Notes: generated by a model not told the origin, from the sequence alone. 64,000 nt of DNA from Streptomyces violaceusniger Tu 4113 (GCF_000147815.2 NC_015957.1:6262001-6326000), one strand, 5' to 3'; positions 51,379 through 59,737 are shown, counted from the stretch's first letter. Program-made: numbers and translations.

Positions 51379-51780
51379 ATGGCCATCGGTGAGGTCGCGG
51401 AGCGGTTCGGACTGGCCACCCATGTGCTGCGGCACTGGGAGACCGTGGGCCTGCTGCGCCCCGCGCGCGACAGCGCCGGGCGCCGCCGCTACGGCGAGGC
51501 CGACCTCGTCCGGGTGGCCGTCGTCCTGCGCGCCAAGGAAGCCGGGCTCGGCCTGGACACCATCCGCGCCCTGACCGCGGCCACCGGGCCGGCCGCCCGC
51601 CGCGACATCCTGCGGCACGAGGCCGAGACGCTGCGTTCCCGCATCGCCGCCGCGCGGGACTCGCTGGCGCTTGTCGAATGCGCCCTCGGCTGCGAGCACG
51701 ACGACCTCACCCGGTGCCCGCACTACTGCCGGCAGGTGGTCCCGGAGAGCTGGGACCGCGCGGCCCCGGGAGCTGGTTGA
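51379..51780 (+). CDS. MerR family regulator with Cys-rich C terminus
   Basis: A 133-residue regulator. The winged helix reads AIGEVAERFGLATHVLRHWE, then VGLLRPARDSAGRRRYGEAD, as in all MerR proteins. A dimerisation helix follows. The end contains four cysteines and a histidine (CALGCEHDDLTRCPHYC), a possible metal or thiol sensor site. The ATG at 51379 is 11 bases after the dyad; an earlier ATG at 51343 would put coding sequence across the operator and is less likely. Confidence 0.83.
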   Translation: MAIGEVAERFGLATHVLRHWETVGLLRPARDSAGRRRYGEADLVRVAVVLRAKEAGLGLDTIRALTAATGPAARRDILRHEAETLRSRIAAARDSLALVECALGCEHDDLTRCPHYCRQVVPESWDRAAPGAG

Positions 51781-51868
51781 GGCGGCCGGGGCTGGGCACT
51801 TTGTGGGGCGCGTGGCCTGATACGACCTTGCCGCATCCGGAACTCCCGGAACATCCGGAAGGACGATC

Positions 51869-52402
51869 ATGAGCGAGCCCAGGACATCCCACCGCATGCT
51901 CGGCATCTACCTCAATGACCACCTGGCCGGAGCGACGGCCGGAGTGGAGCTGGCCCGCCGCACGGCCCGCGAGCACCGGCGGTCGCCCTTCGGCGGCGAG
52001 CTGGAGGACCTCGCCGTACAGATCATGGAGGACCGTGCGGCGCTGCTGTCCGTCATGGCCGACCTCGAGGTGCCCGTACGCCGTTACAAGATCTACGGGG
52101 GCTGGCTGGGCGAGAAGGCCGGGCGACTGAAGCCCAACGGCAATCTGCGGCGCCGTTCCGGGCTCAGTACGGTCGTCGAACTGGAGTCGCTGCGGATCGG
52201 GGTGGAGGGCAAGGCGCTGCTGTGGCAGTCGCTGCTGGCCGCGACCGGCCAGGACACCCGGCTGGACCCCGATCGGCTCACCGAGCTGCTGAACCGGGCC
52301 CGGCGGCAGGGCGCGGTGCTGGAGTCGCTGCACGACACCGCGGCCGGCACGTTGCTCACCCCCGATCGGGCGGAGTCGCGGGAGGCGGTGGTCGGGACAT
52401 GA
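51869..52402 (+). CDS. uncharacterised helical protein
   Basis: A 177-residue soluble, predicted all-helical protein (LNDHLAGATAGVELARRTAR; MEDRAALLSVMADLEVPVRR; GLSTVVELESLRIGVEGKAL). The arrangement recalls ferritin-like or DUF-type helical bundles but no metal-ligand pattern is convincing. Good start after GGAAGGACGATC. Its stop overlaps the start of the MBL-fold gene as ATGA, so the two probably work together. Confidence 0.75.
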   Translation: MSEPRTSHRMLGIYLNDHLAGATAGVELARRTAREHRRSPFGGELEDLAVQIMEDRAALLSVMADLEVPVRRYKIYGGWLGEKAGRLKPNGNLRRRSGLSTVVELESLRIGVEGKALLWQSLLAATGQDTRLDPDRLTELLNRARRQGAVLESLHDTAAGTLLTPDRAESREAVVGT

Positions 52403-53238
52403 CGCCTCCGCCGGACGGCGCCGCCGAGTTCCTCTTCGTCGGCAATGCCACGCTGCTCATCCGCTACGGCGCGCTGACGCTGCTCACCGACCCGAACTTC
52501 CTGCACCGGGGCCAGTACGCCTATCTGGGCAAGGGGCTGATGTCCCGGCGGCTGACCGAGCCCGCCCTGGCCGCCTCCGACATACCGTCCGACCTGGACG
52601 CCGTGGTGCTCTCGCATCTGCACGGCGACCATTGGGACCGGGTGGCGCGCCGGCGGCTGGACCGCTCACTGCCCATCATCACCACCCCGCACGCCTCCCG
52701 GCGGCTGCAGGGCGTCCATGGGTTCAGCCGGGCGACCGGACTGCCCACCTGGCACGATCAGGTCCTGGTGAAGGATCACAGCCAGGTGCGGGTCACCGCG
52801 CTGCCGGGCAGACACGCCCCCGGCCCGTGGCAGAAGCTGCTGCCACCGGTGATGGGAAGCCTGCTGGACTTCGGCGCGCCGGGGCATCCTCCTCGGCTGC
52901 GGGTGTACATCACCGGCGACACGCTGATGTTCCCGGGCATCCATGAGATCGCCCGGCGCTACCCGGAGGTGCATCTCGCGGTGGTCCACCTGGGCGGCAC
53001 CCGGCTTCCGGGCGGGCTCATCGTGACCATGGACGCGCTCCAGGGGGCCGGTCTGGTCAAGGCCGTACGGCCAGAACGGGTACTGCCGGTGCACTACGAC
53101 GACTACGCCGCCTTCAGCAGCCCGCTCTCCGCGTTCCTGGAGGAGAGCCGGCACCCGGACTTCCCGTCCACGGTGGTCCACTGCGGCCGCGGGGAGCGCG
53201 TCACGGTGAACGCGCAAGGGGTGCTCGCGGCACAGTGA
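52399..53238 (+). CDS. MBL-fold metallo-hydrolase
   Basis: A 279-residue metallo-beta-lactamase-fold hydrolase. The metal motif is HLHGDHWD and further ligands are seen in TALPGRHAPGPW, YITGDTLMF and VLPVHYDDYAAF. The opening FLFVGNATLLIRYGALTLLTDPNFL is that of the UlaG/RomA-like group (lactonases, phosphodiesterases). Probably a two-metal hydrolase of unknown substrate. ATGA overlap with the preceding gene. Confidence 0.85.
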   Translation: MTPPPDGAAEFLFVGNATLLIRYGALTLLTDPNFLHRGQYAYLGKGLMSRRLTEPALAASDIPSDLDAVVLSHLHGDHWDRVARRRLDRSLPIITTPHASRRLQGVHGFSRATGLPTWHDQVLVKDHSQVRVTALPGRHAPGPWQKLLPPVMGSLLDFGAPGHPPRLRVYITGDTLMFPGIHEIARRYPEVHLAVVHLGGTRLPGGLIVTMDALQGAGLVKAVRPERVLPVHYDDYAAFSSPLSAFLEESRHPDFPSTVVHCGRGERVTVNAQGVLAAQ

Positions 53239-53270
53239 AGGCCCGCGAGGGGTGCTTGCGACACCGTGAA

Positions 53271-53310
53271 AGTCGCGGTCAGTCGCGGTCAGTCGCCGTC
53301 AGTCGCGGTC
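53271..53310. repeat. four tandem 10-base repeats
   Basis: AGTCGCGGTC occurs four times in a row, the third copy with one change (CCG). They fill the convergent gap after the MBL-fold gene and touch the stop codon of the next gene. Confidence 0.8.
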
Positions 53311-53887
53311 AGACCGCGCTGGTGGGCGTCTGGTCGTCGCTGTGCAGCCGCCGCAGACGTTCCACCAACTGCGGGCGGTGCAGGTCCACGACGAGCGCCA
53401 GCAGATCCGGATGGCGCAGCAGCGGTGCGGCCCGGCAGTCATGCGCGTCGGGCGCCGTGAGCCGCCGGAACTCCCCGGGGGTCCCGGCGCCGTGCTCACA
53501 GTCATCGAGCGCCGCCACGGCCTGGGACGCCAGCGTGGAGCAGGTGAGCAGGGCCGCCGCCCAGCTCGCCACGACCTCGTCCACATAGGTGCGCCAGATG
53601 CCATCGGGGCCGTTGATCTCGTACGGCTCCGCATCAGCGAGCCAGTCCAGCCGGAAGGAACCGCCCGGTCCGGCCAAGGCCAACAGGCCGGCGTCGGTGG
53701 AGGTCGGGTAGCGCAGCCAGGCGGCCACCGTCACGGCCTGCCGCGCCTGGGCCTCGGCGAGCGCCGCGTTCGTCGCTCCGTCGGCCGCCGGATAGGCCCT
53801 GACTAGCCACCGCGTGGTCGCCGCTATGACGGATGCCAGGTCCAGGGACAAACGAAGCCGCTCCTCGTACGCGATCAGTGTCAGCAC
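53309..53887 (-). CDS. uncharacterised soluble protein
   Basis: A 192-residue, Ala/Leu-rich, predicted helical protein. It begins at a GTG after GAGGG (LTLIAYEERLRLSLDLASVI) and contains ATTRWLVRAYPAADG, then FRLDWLADAEPYEINGPDG. No known domain was recognised. Codons are typical of the genome. Regulatory direct repeats lie 25-72 bases upstream. It stands alone between a convergent gene and a divergent fragment. Confidence 0.65.
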   Translation of the reverse strand: MLTLIAYEERLRLSLDLASVIAATTRWLVRAYPAADGATNAALAEAQARQAVTVAAWLRYPTSTDAGLLALAGPGGSFRLDWLADAEPYEINGPDGIWRTYVDEVVASWAAALLTCSTLASQAVAALDDCEHGAGTPGEFRRLTAPDAHDCRAAPLLRHPDLLALVVDLHRPQLVERLRRLHSDDQTPTSAV

Positions 53888-53911
53888 CGTACCCTCGGGA
53901 CGGCGGTGTCT

Positions 53912-53959
53912 AACATGACGTAGATCACGTTGACGGGCTCCAACATGACACAGATCACG
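53912..53959. promoter_or_regulatory. 18-base direct repeat with 30-base period
   Basis: AACATGACGTAGATCACG at 53912-53929 and AACATGACACAGATCACG at 53942-53959 match at 16 of 18 positions, and their starts are exactly 30 bases apart. They sit in the divergent gap just upstream of the GTG at 53887 and could be paired activator sites. Confidence 0.5.
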
Positions 53960-54037
53960 CCGTACGTCGGCGCGCCGAGCCCCTGCGACGCCGGCCGCGC
54001 ACCGCATAGTGGCTGGTTGGCCGGGTACCCGGGGCCC

Positions 54038-54376
54038 ATGAACGCCCCAGGCCCCGCCGTCGGCGTGGTCGTCGCCACCCGCGACCGCGCGGAGCGGCTC
54101 GCCACGACTCTGGAACACCTCACCGCCCTGCCGGAGCGGCCACCGGTCGTCGTCGTGGACAACGGCTCGGCGGACCGCACCCGGGCCATGATCGCCGAAC
54201 GGTACCCCCACGTGCGGGTCCTCGCCCAGGGGGACGACCACGGGGCGCTCGCCCGCAACGACGGCGTACGCGCCATCGTGCTCGTCACCGACAGCGGACC
54301 GGGGACACGGGCGGCCGACCAGCGGGACACCGGCGGCGAAGCCGCCTACCTGGTGGCCAAGCGCCGCACGCCGTAG
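54038..54376 (+). pseudogene. truncated family 2 glycosyltransferase fragment
   Basis: The 112-residue open frame starts like a GT2 enzyme: VGVVVATRDRAERLATTLEH, then VVVVDNGSADRTRAMIAERY, and ARNDGVRA. After that the expected DDD metal motif and acceptor domain are missing; instead an unrelated tail runs 31 bases into the end of the permease gene. Full GT2 proteins are usually two to three times longer. It is best read as a decayed remnant. Confidence 0.7.
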
Positions 54377-55611
54377 GCCGCGGCGCCCAAGGCCAGCACC
54401 GCCGCGCCGGAGACCACCGAGGAGACCGGCAGGGCGAAGGCCAGCAGCAGACAGCCGGCCAGGCCGAGCCCCGGCACGATCCGCGGTGGGCGGCCCTCGG
54501 CCGGGGTGAGGGTCCAGGCGGCGGCGTTGGCGACGGCGTAGTAGGCCAACACCCCGAACGAGGAGAACCCGATCGCACCGCGCAGATCCGCCGTCGCCGC
54601 CAGAACCGCCACCACCGCGCCCACGGCCAGCTCGGCGCGGTGCGGCACCGCGAACCGGGGGTGCACGGCGGCCAGCGCGGGCGGGAGGTGCCGGTCACGG
54701 GCCATGGCCAATGTGGTCCGGGAGACGCCCAGGATCAGCGCGAGCAGCGAGCCGAGCGCGGCCACCGCGGCGCCCACCCGCACCACCGGCGCCGGCCACG
54801 CGAGCCCGGCGGCGCGCACGGCCTCGGCCAGCGGGGCGCCCGCGGCGGCCAGCCCGCCGCTGCCCAGCACGGTCAGCGCGGCGATCGCGACCGCCGCGTA
54901 GACGGCCAGGGTGATGCCGAGCGCGAGCGGGATGGCACGGGGAATGGTGCGTGCCGGGTCGCGGACCTCCGCGCCGAGGGTGGCGATACGGGCGTATCCG
55001 GCGAAGGCGAAGAACGGCAGGCCGCCCGCGCGCAGTACCCCGCCGAGGGTGGCGTCCCGGCCGATCTCCAGCCGTGCCGCGTCCGCCTCCCCGGAGGTGA
55101 GGAGGGCGACGACCACGGCGGCCAGGACCGCGAGCACGACGGCCACGACGGCCCGCGTCAGCCAGGCGGCCTTGTGCACCCCCACGTAGTTGACGGCCGT
55201 CAGCGCCACCACGGCCGCCACCGCCACCGCATGTGCCTGATCGGGCCAGACATAGGTGCCGACGGTCAGGGCCATCGCCGCGCAGGAGGCGGTCTTGCCG
55301 ACCACGAACCCCCAGCCGGCCAGATACCCCCAGAAGTCGCCCAGCCGCTCACGGCCGTAGACATAGGTGCCGCCCGAGCGCGGATAGCGGGCGGCCAGCC
55401 GCGCGGAGGAGGTGGCGTTGCAGTACGCCACCACTCCGGCGGCCACCAGGCCGAGCAGCAGCCCCGACCCCGCCTCCCGCGCCGCGGGCGCCAGCGCCCC
55501 GAAGATGCCCGCGCCGATCATCGACCCCAGGCCGACCACGACCGCGTCGAAGACCCCCAGGCGGCGCCGCAACTCCCCCGGCCCGGCCGGGGTGTTCGCC
55601 GTATCGCCCAC
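54346..55611 (-). CDS. APC family amino-acid permease
   Basis: A 421-residue transporter with about 12 hydrophobic segments. VFDAVVVGLGSMIGAGIFGA in helix 1 and ARYPRSGGTYVYGRERLGDF are the APC-superfamily signatures (GSMIGAGIF; SGGxYxY). It imports or exchanges an amino acid or amine; the substrate is unknown. Its start is three bases beyond the stop of the ArsR gene, so it is cotranscribed with that metal-type regulator, which is unusual for a permease. Confidence 0.85.
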   Translation of the reverse strand: MGDTANTPAGPGELRRRLGVFDAVVVGLGSMIGAGIFGALAPAAREAGSGLLLGLVAAGVVAYCNATSSARLAARYPRSGGTYVYGRERLGDFWGYLAGWGFVVGKTASCAAMALTVGTYVWPDQAHAVAVAAVVALTAVNYVGVHKAAWLTRAVVAVVLAVLAAVVVALLTSGEADAARLEIGRDATLGGVLRAGGLPFFAFAGYARIATLGAEVRDPARTIPRAIPLALGITLAVYAAVAIAALTVLGSGGLAAAGAPLAEAVRAAGLAWPAPVVRVGAAVAALGSLLALILGVSRTTLAMARDRHLPPALAAVHPRFAVPHRAELAVGAVVAVLAATADLRGAIGFSSFGVLAYYAVANAAAWTLTPAEGRPPRIVPGLGLAGCLLLAFALPVSSVVSGAAVLALGAAAYGVRRLATR

Positions 55612-55614
55612 CGC

Positions 55615-56001
55615 TCAGCCCCGGTCCGTGTCGAGATCGGTCTTCACCGGCGCAGGCAGATCGCGTGCGCCGAGCCGCAGATGCTCGATGTGGTAGACGG
55701 CCTCGTCGAGAAGCTGGGCGACGTGGTTGTCGTAGAGGCTGTAGACGATCCGGCGGCCCTGCCGTGAGCCGGTGACCAGCCCGAGGGCGCGCAGCAGCCG
55801 GAGTTGGTGGGAGACCGCGGACTGCTCCATGCCGACCGCCTCGGCCAGCTCGGTGACCGCGCAGGGGGCCTGGCGGAGGCGGGTGAGGATCATCAGCCTC
55901 GAGGGCGTGGCCAGGGCCTGGAGGGTGGCGGCGATGGTGGCGGCGGAGTCCGCGTCCAGATGCGCTGCCGGGGTGGTCTGACTGTCGGCTCCGTGTCCCA
56001 T
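55615..56001 (-). CDS. ArsR/SmtB family metal-responsive repressor
   Basis: A 128-residue winged-helix regulator. ATIAATLQALATPSRLMIL and ELAEAVGMEQSAVSHQLRLL are the ArsR recognition helices. C-terminal histidines (DNHVAQLLDEAVYHIEHLRL) match the alpha-5 metal site of CzrA/SmtB-type sensors (Asp-x-His then His-x2-His). ATG at 56001 was chosen; little Shine-Dalgarno is seen. It is divergent from the P-type ATPase, with a near-perfect 24-base palindrome in between. Confidence 0.88.
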   Translation of the reverse strand: MGHGADSQTTPAAHLDADSAATIAATLQALATPSRLMILTRLRQAPCAVTELAEAVGMEQSAVSHQLRLLRALGLVTGSRQGRRIVYSLYDNHVAQLLDEAVYHIEHLRLGARDLPAPVKTDLDTDRG

Positions 56002-56022
56002 GGCGTCATCGTATCCACAACG

Positions 56023-56046
56023 ACACTTGAAGAGCTCTTCATGTGT
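56023..56046. promoter_or_regulatory. ArsR/CzrA-type operator
   Basis: TGAAGAGCTCTTCA (56028-56041) is a perfect 14-base palindrome, and ACAC / GTGT flank it symmetrically with one mismatched position on each side. This is the form of ArsR/SmtB operators and it lies between the ArsR gene and the ATPase gene. Confidence 0.75.
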
Positions 56047-56105
56047 TCCAGTATGGTGGCGGGGTTCGACCATCGCCCCACCGCCCGAGGAAGAGGTGTG
56101 CCCCG

Positions 56106-58163
56106 GTGTCCGCCGAGCTCATCGAGGAACAGCCGCCCGCCGACGCTCCACCGCCCGTACGGCCGCGCCGGACCCGCGTCCGCGAGCTGCCCGAGGTGCG
56201 GTGGGCCGCGCTGGCCACCGCCGCGTTCCTGCCCGCCTTCCCGCTCGACCTGGCGGGCGCCCCGGCGTGGCTGTGGGGCCCGCTCTACGCGGTCTGCTAC
56301 GTCGCCGGGGGCTGGGAGCCGGGCCTGGCGGGGCTGCGCGCCCTCAGGGAACGAGCCCTGGACGTCGATCTGCTGATGGTCGTGGCCGCGATCGGGGCGG
56401 CGGCGATCGGGCAGTACCTCGACGGCGCCCTGCTGATCGTCATCTTCGCGGTCTCGGGCGCGCTGGAGGCGTTCGCCACCCGGCGCACCGCCGACTCCGT
56501 ACGCGGACTGCTGGATCTGGCACCCGACACCGCCGCGCGGATCACCCCCGGCGGCGCCGAGGAGCGGGTGGCCGTCAGCGCGCTGCGCGTCGGCGACACC
56601 GTGCTCGTCCGGCCCGGTGAGCGGCTGCCCGCCGACGGCACCGTGCGCGAGGGGACGAGCGACGTCCAGCAGGCCGGCATCACCGGCGAGCCGCTGCCGG
56701 TGGACAAGGGGCCCGGGGACGAGGTGTTCGCAGGCACACTGAACGGGACGGGCGCGCTGCGCGTCACGGTGAACCGGGACGCCTCCGCGTCGGTCATCGC
56801 CCGGATCGTGGCCATGGTCGAGGAGGCGAGCGAGCGCAAGGCCCCCGGCCAACTGTTCATCGAGAGGATCGAGCAGCGCTATGCCATCGGCGTGGTGGCC
56901 GCCACGCTCGCGCTGTTCGCGGTACCGCCCGCCTTCGGCGCGGACCTCACCGAAACCCTGCTGCGGGCCATGACCTTCATGATCGTGGCATCGCCGTGTG
57001 CGGTGGTGCTCGCCACCATGCCGCCACTGCTGTCCGCCATCGCCACCTGCGGACGCCACGGCGTGCTGGTCAAGTCCGCCGCGGCCATGGAGCGCCTGGG
57101 AGCCGTCACGCGGGTGGCGCTGGACAAGACCGGAACGCTCACCGAGGAGTCGGCGCGCGTCCGCGGGATCCAGGTCCTCCCGGGCAGTGGCCTCACCGAG
57201 TACGAGGCCCTGGCCCTGGCCGCCGCGGCCGAGCGGCCCAGCGAGCATCCGCTGGCCCGTGCGGTGGTCGCCGCCGCGCGGGAACGCGGTCTGCACCTGG
57301 AGCCCGCGGCCGACTTCGCCTCGGCACCGGGGCGGGGCGTACGGGCGGTGGTCACGGGCCACACCGTCCAGGTGGGCAGCCCCACGGCACTGCTGGACGG
57401 CGCGGCGGCGCATCTGGAGGGCCCCGGCGACCCGGCACCGCTCACCGGCGGGGACGCCCCGGTCCGTACCGAGATCGGGGACGCCCCGGTCCGTGCGGCC
57501 GTCGCGGAGGTCGAGGACAGCGGTGCCACCGCCGTCGCCGTCCTCGTCGACGGCCGCCCCGTCGCCGTCCTCGCCATCGCCGCTCCGCTGCGCGCCGGGG
57601 CCGCCGAAGCCGTCGCCGCGCTGGGCCGACTCACCGGCACGCCACCGGTGTTGCTGACCGGCGACAACAAGCGTGCCGCCGCCCGGCTGGGCGAGGAGGT
57701 CGGCATCGCCGACGTACGGGCCGGGCTGCTGCCGCAGGACAAGGTCGCGACCGTACGGGGGTGGGAGGACGCCGGGGAGCGGGTGCTGATGGTCGGCGAC
57801 GGGGTCAACGACGCCCCGGCACTGGCGGCCGCGCACACCGGTGTCGCCATGGGGCGGGCCAGTTCCGCGCTGACGCTGGAGACCGCCGACGCCGTGGTCG
57901 TCCGCGACGAACTGGCGGCCGTGCCCTCGCTCGTGACCCTGTCGCGGCGCGCCCGCCGCCTGGTGGCGCAGAACCTGCTCATCGCGTGTGTGTGCATCGG
58001 CGCGCTGGTGGTGTGGGATCTGTTCGGCCATCTGCCGCTGCCGCTCGGCGTGGCGGGCCATGAGGGCTCCACCGTCCTGGTGGGCCTCAACGGTCTGCGG
58101 CTGCTGCGCACCTCCGCCTGGCCGGGCGCGGTGCGGGCCCGCCGCCGGGCCGCCGGGAGCTGA
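56106..58163 (+). CDS. P1B-4-type heavy-metal P-type ATPase (CtpD/CoaT-like)
   Basis: A 685-residue metal exporter. It has no N-terminal CxxC metal-binding domain. Metal-site motifs are SPC at Ser296-Cys298 and HEGST from His652, which together define the P1B-4 group (Co, Fe, Ni or related divalent ions) rather than CPC zinc/copper pumps. Catalytic parts: TGEP, DKTGTLT with Asp340, SEHPLA, TGDN and GDGVNDAP. A 27-base in-frame tandem repeat (57451-57494) duplicates GDAPVR in the nucleotide domain. Start GTG after GAGGAAGAGG. Controlled by the divergent ArsR operator. Confidence 0.9.
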   Translation: MSAELIEEQPPADAPPPVRPRRTRVRELPEVRWAALATAAFLPAFPLDLAGAPAWLWGPLYAVCYVAGGWEPGLAGLRALRERALDVDLLMVVAAIGAAAIGQYLDGALLIVIFAVSGALEAFATRRTADSVRGLLDLAPDTAARITPGGAEERVAVSALRVGDTVLVRPGERLPADGTVREGTSDVQQAGITGEPLPVDKGPGDEVFAGTLNGTGALRVTVNRDASASVIARIVAMVEEASERKAPGQLFIERIEQRYAIGVVAATLALFAVPPAFGADLTETLLRAMTFMIVASPCAVVLATMPPLLSAIATCGRHGVLVKSAAAMERLGAVTRVALDKTGTLTEESARVRGIQVLPGSGLTEYEALALAAAAERPSEHPLARAVVAAARERGLHLEPAADFASAPGRGVRAVVTGHTVQVGSPTALLDGAAAHLEGPGDPAPLTGGDAPVRTEIGDAPVRAAVAEVEDSGATAVAVLVDGRPVAVLAIAAPLRAGAAEAVAALGRLTGTPPVLLTGDNKRAAARLGEEVGIADVRAGLLPQDKVATVRGWEDAGERVLMVGDGVNDAPALAAAHTGVAMGRASSALTLETADAVVVRDELAAVPSLVTLSRRARRLVAQNLLIACVCIGALVVWDLFGHLPLPLGVAGHEGSTVLVGLNGLRLLRTSAWPGAVRARRRAAGS
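57451..57494 (+). repeat. in-frame duplication inside the P-type ATPase gene
   Basis: GGGACGCCCCGGTCCGT occurs at 57451-57467 and 57478-57494 with a 27-base period, so GDAPVR appears twice, nine residues apart, in the nucleotide-binding domain. The frame is kept. Confidence 0.8.
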
Positions 58164-58218
58164 GGCCCGTGCGGGCCGAGCGGGGTCTCCTCTCGGCCCG
58201 CCGCTCTACGATGGGGAC

Positions 58219-58578
58219 ATGCCGGTCAGCGAACCCTCCTCAACTGCGACCCGTTCGCATGCGCATCACAGCGGCGCGGCGCAGTTCTCCACGGCCGCCA
58301 ATGTCTTCTCGCTGCTCTCCGACCCGACCCGGCTGCATCTGGTGTGGTCCCTCGCCCGGGGCGAGGCCGATGTCAACACCCTGACCGAGGCCAGCGGGGC
58401 GGCCCGCCCGGCGGTGAGCCAGCATCTGGCCAAGCTCCGGCTGGCCGGGCTGGTCCAGGTGCGCAAGGAGGGCCGTCGCTCGGTGTACTCCCTTCACGAC
58501 GGCCATCTGCGCCGACTGGTCACCGAGGCCGTCAACCACGCGGACCACATGGTCACCGGGGCCCCGCCGCACGACTGA
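58219..58578 (+). CDS. second ArsR family regulator (NmtR/KmtR-like)
   Basis: A 119-residue ArsR protein with a His-containing N terminus (SHAHHSG) and the core VFSLLSDPTRLHLVWSL, then ARPAVSQHLAKLRLAGLV. The C-terminal segment EAVNHADHMVTG matches the histidine site of the Ni/Co sensors NmtR and KmtR. It follows the P1B-4 ATPase by 55 bases on the same strand and faces a cation-efflux gene. KmtR in mycobacteria controls a CDF exporter, the same pairing as here. Confidence 0.85.
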   Translation: MPVSEPSSTATRSHAHHSGAAQFSTAANVFSLLSDPTRLHLVWSLARGEADVNTLTEASGAARPAVSQHLAKLRLAGLVQVRKEGRRSVYSLHDGHLRRLVTEAVNHADHMVTGAPPHD

Positions 58579-58621
58579 GCGCCGGGGCGCGGTGGACACC
58601 GGCGCACCGGCTCCCCGGCGC
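58579..58621. terminator. hairpin between second arsR and CDF gene
   Basis: GCGCCGGGG (58579-58587) and CCCCGGCGC (58613-58621) are complementary in the convergent gap; likely bidirectional terminator. Confidence 0.55.
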
Positions 58622-58633
58622 CGCCGGAACTCC

Positions 58634-59647
58634 TCAGACGGTGTGATGGGCCAGCAGGTGATGCGGGTCCTGCGCGCCCGGCCCAGGGGCCGGATCGGTG
58701 TGCACCAGGGCGGCGGTCAGCCGGGGCACCGTGTGGAGGAGGGCGTGTTCGGCCTCGACCGCCACCTCGTGCGCCGCGCGCAGATCCAGGCCGCCGTCCA
58801 CCTCGACCGTGACCTCGGCGCGCAGCCGGTGGCCGATCCAGCGCATCCGGAGTTCGGCCACGCGCAGCACGCCGGGGACCGCGCGCAGGGCGGCCTCGCC
58901 CGCGTCGACCACCGCCGGGTCGACGGAGTCCATCAGCCGCCGGAACACCTCACGGGCCGCGTCCTTGAGGACGAGCAGGATCGCGGCGGTGATGGCCAGG
59001 CCTACGAGCGGATCGGCCTGCTGCCAGCCGAGCGCCACGCCGCCCGCGCCCACCAGCACGGCCAGCGAGGTGAATCCGTCGGTGCGAGCATGCAGTCCAT
59101 CGGCGACCAGGGCCGCCGAGCCGATCCGCCGCCCGACCCGGATCCGGTGGCGGGCCACCCATTCGTTGCCGAGGAAGCCGAGGACCGCCGCGACCGCGAC
59201 GACGCCCGGATGGGAGATGTCGCGCGGATGCAGGAGCCGGTCCACGGCCTCGTAGGCGGCCAGGGCCGCCGAGGCGGCGATGGTCAGGACGATGACGATC
59301 CCGGCCAGGTCCTCGGCCCGGCCGTAGCCGTAGGTGAACCGTCGGTTCGCCGCGCGGCGCCCCAGGACGAACGCCACGCCGAGCGGCACCGCGGTCAGCG
59401 CGTCGGCGGCGTTGTGGACGGTATCGCCCAGCAGCGCCACCGAGCCGCACAGCAGGACGACCCCGGCTTGGAGCAGCGCCGTAGCGCCCAGGACGGCGAG
59501 GGAGAGCCACAGGGCACGCATGCCCTCGGCCGATGACTCCAGCGCGGAGTCGACCTTCTGCGCCGACTCGTGGGAGTGCGGTTTCAGCAGATGCGCGAGC
59601 TGGTGCCGCCGATGGGACCAGCGTCCGTGATGATGACGGGACTCCAT
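58634..59647 (-). CDS. cation diffusion facilitator (CDF) efflux protein
   Basis: A 337-residue zinc/cobalt/nickel efflux protein. It has a His-rich N terminus (MESRHHHGRWSHRRHQ, then PHSHES), six hydrophobic segments, and metal-site pairs in SVALLGDTVHNAADAL and ADGLHARTDGF (HxxxD). The C-terminal cytoplasmic domain ends with another His-rich stretch (HHLLAHH). ATG at 59647 is preferred over an upstream start because a perfect operator lies at 59657-59676; transcription may be near leaderless. Confidence 0.88.
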   Translation of the reverse strand: MESRHHHGRWSHRRHQLAHLLKPHSHESAQKVDSALESSAEGMRALWLSLAVLGATALLQAGVVLLCGSVALLGDTVHNAADALTAVPLGVAFVLGRRAANRRFTYGYGRAEDLAGIVIVLTIAASAALAAYEAVDRLLHPRDISHPGVVAVAAVLGFLGNEWVARHRIRVGRRIGSAALVADGLHARTDGFTSLAVLVGAGGVALGWQQADPLVGLAITAAILLVLKDAAREVFRRLMDSVDPAVVDAGEAALRAVPGVLRVAELRMRWIGHRLRAEVTVEVDGGLDLRAAHEVAVEAEHALLHTVPRLTAALVHTDPAPGPGAQDPHHLLAHHTV

Positions 59648-59656
59648 GACGCCATT

Positions 59657-59676
59657 ATGTGCATAGAAATGCACAT
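59657..59676. promoter_or_regulatory. operator in front of the CDF gene
   Basis: ATGTGCATAGAAATGCACAT is a perfect dyad of eight-base arms with an AGAA centre, ten bases before the CDF start. It is the probable target of the NmtR/KmtR-like regulator encoded just beyond the CDF gene. Confidence 0.7.
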
Positions 59677-59737
59677 GTGCACCCATTGGGCTCACGGAAA
59701 GCCCCCCGGATCACATCATGCTTCCGCACCCGACCGG

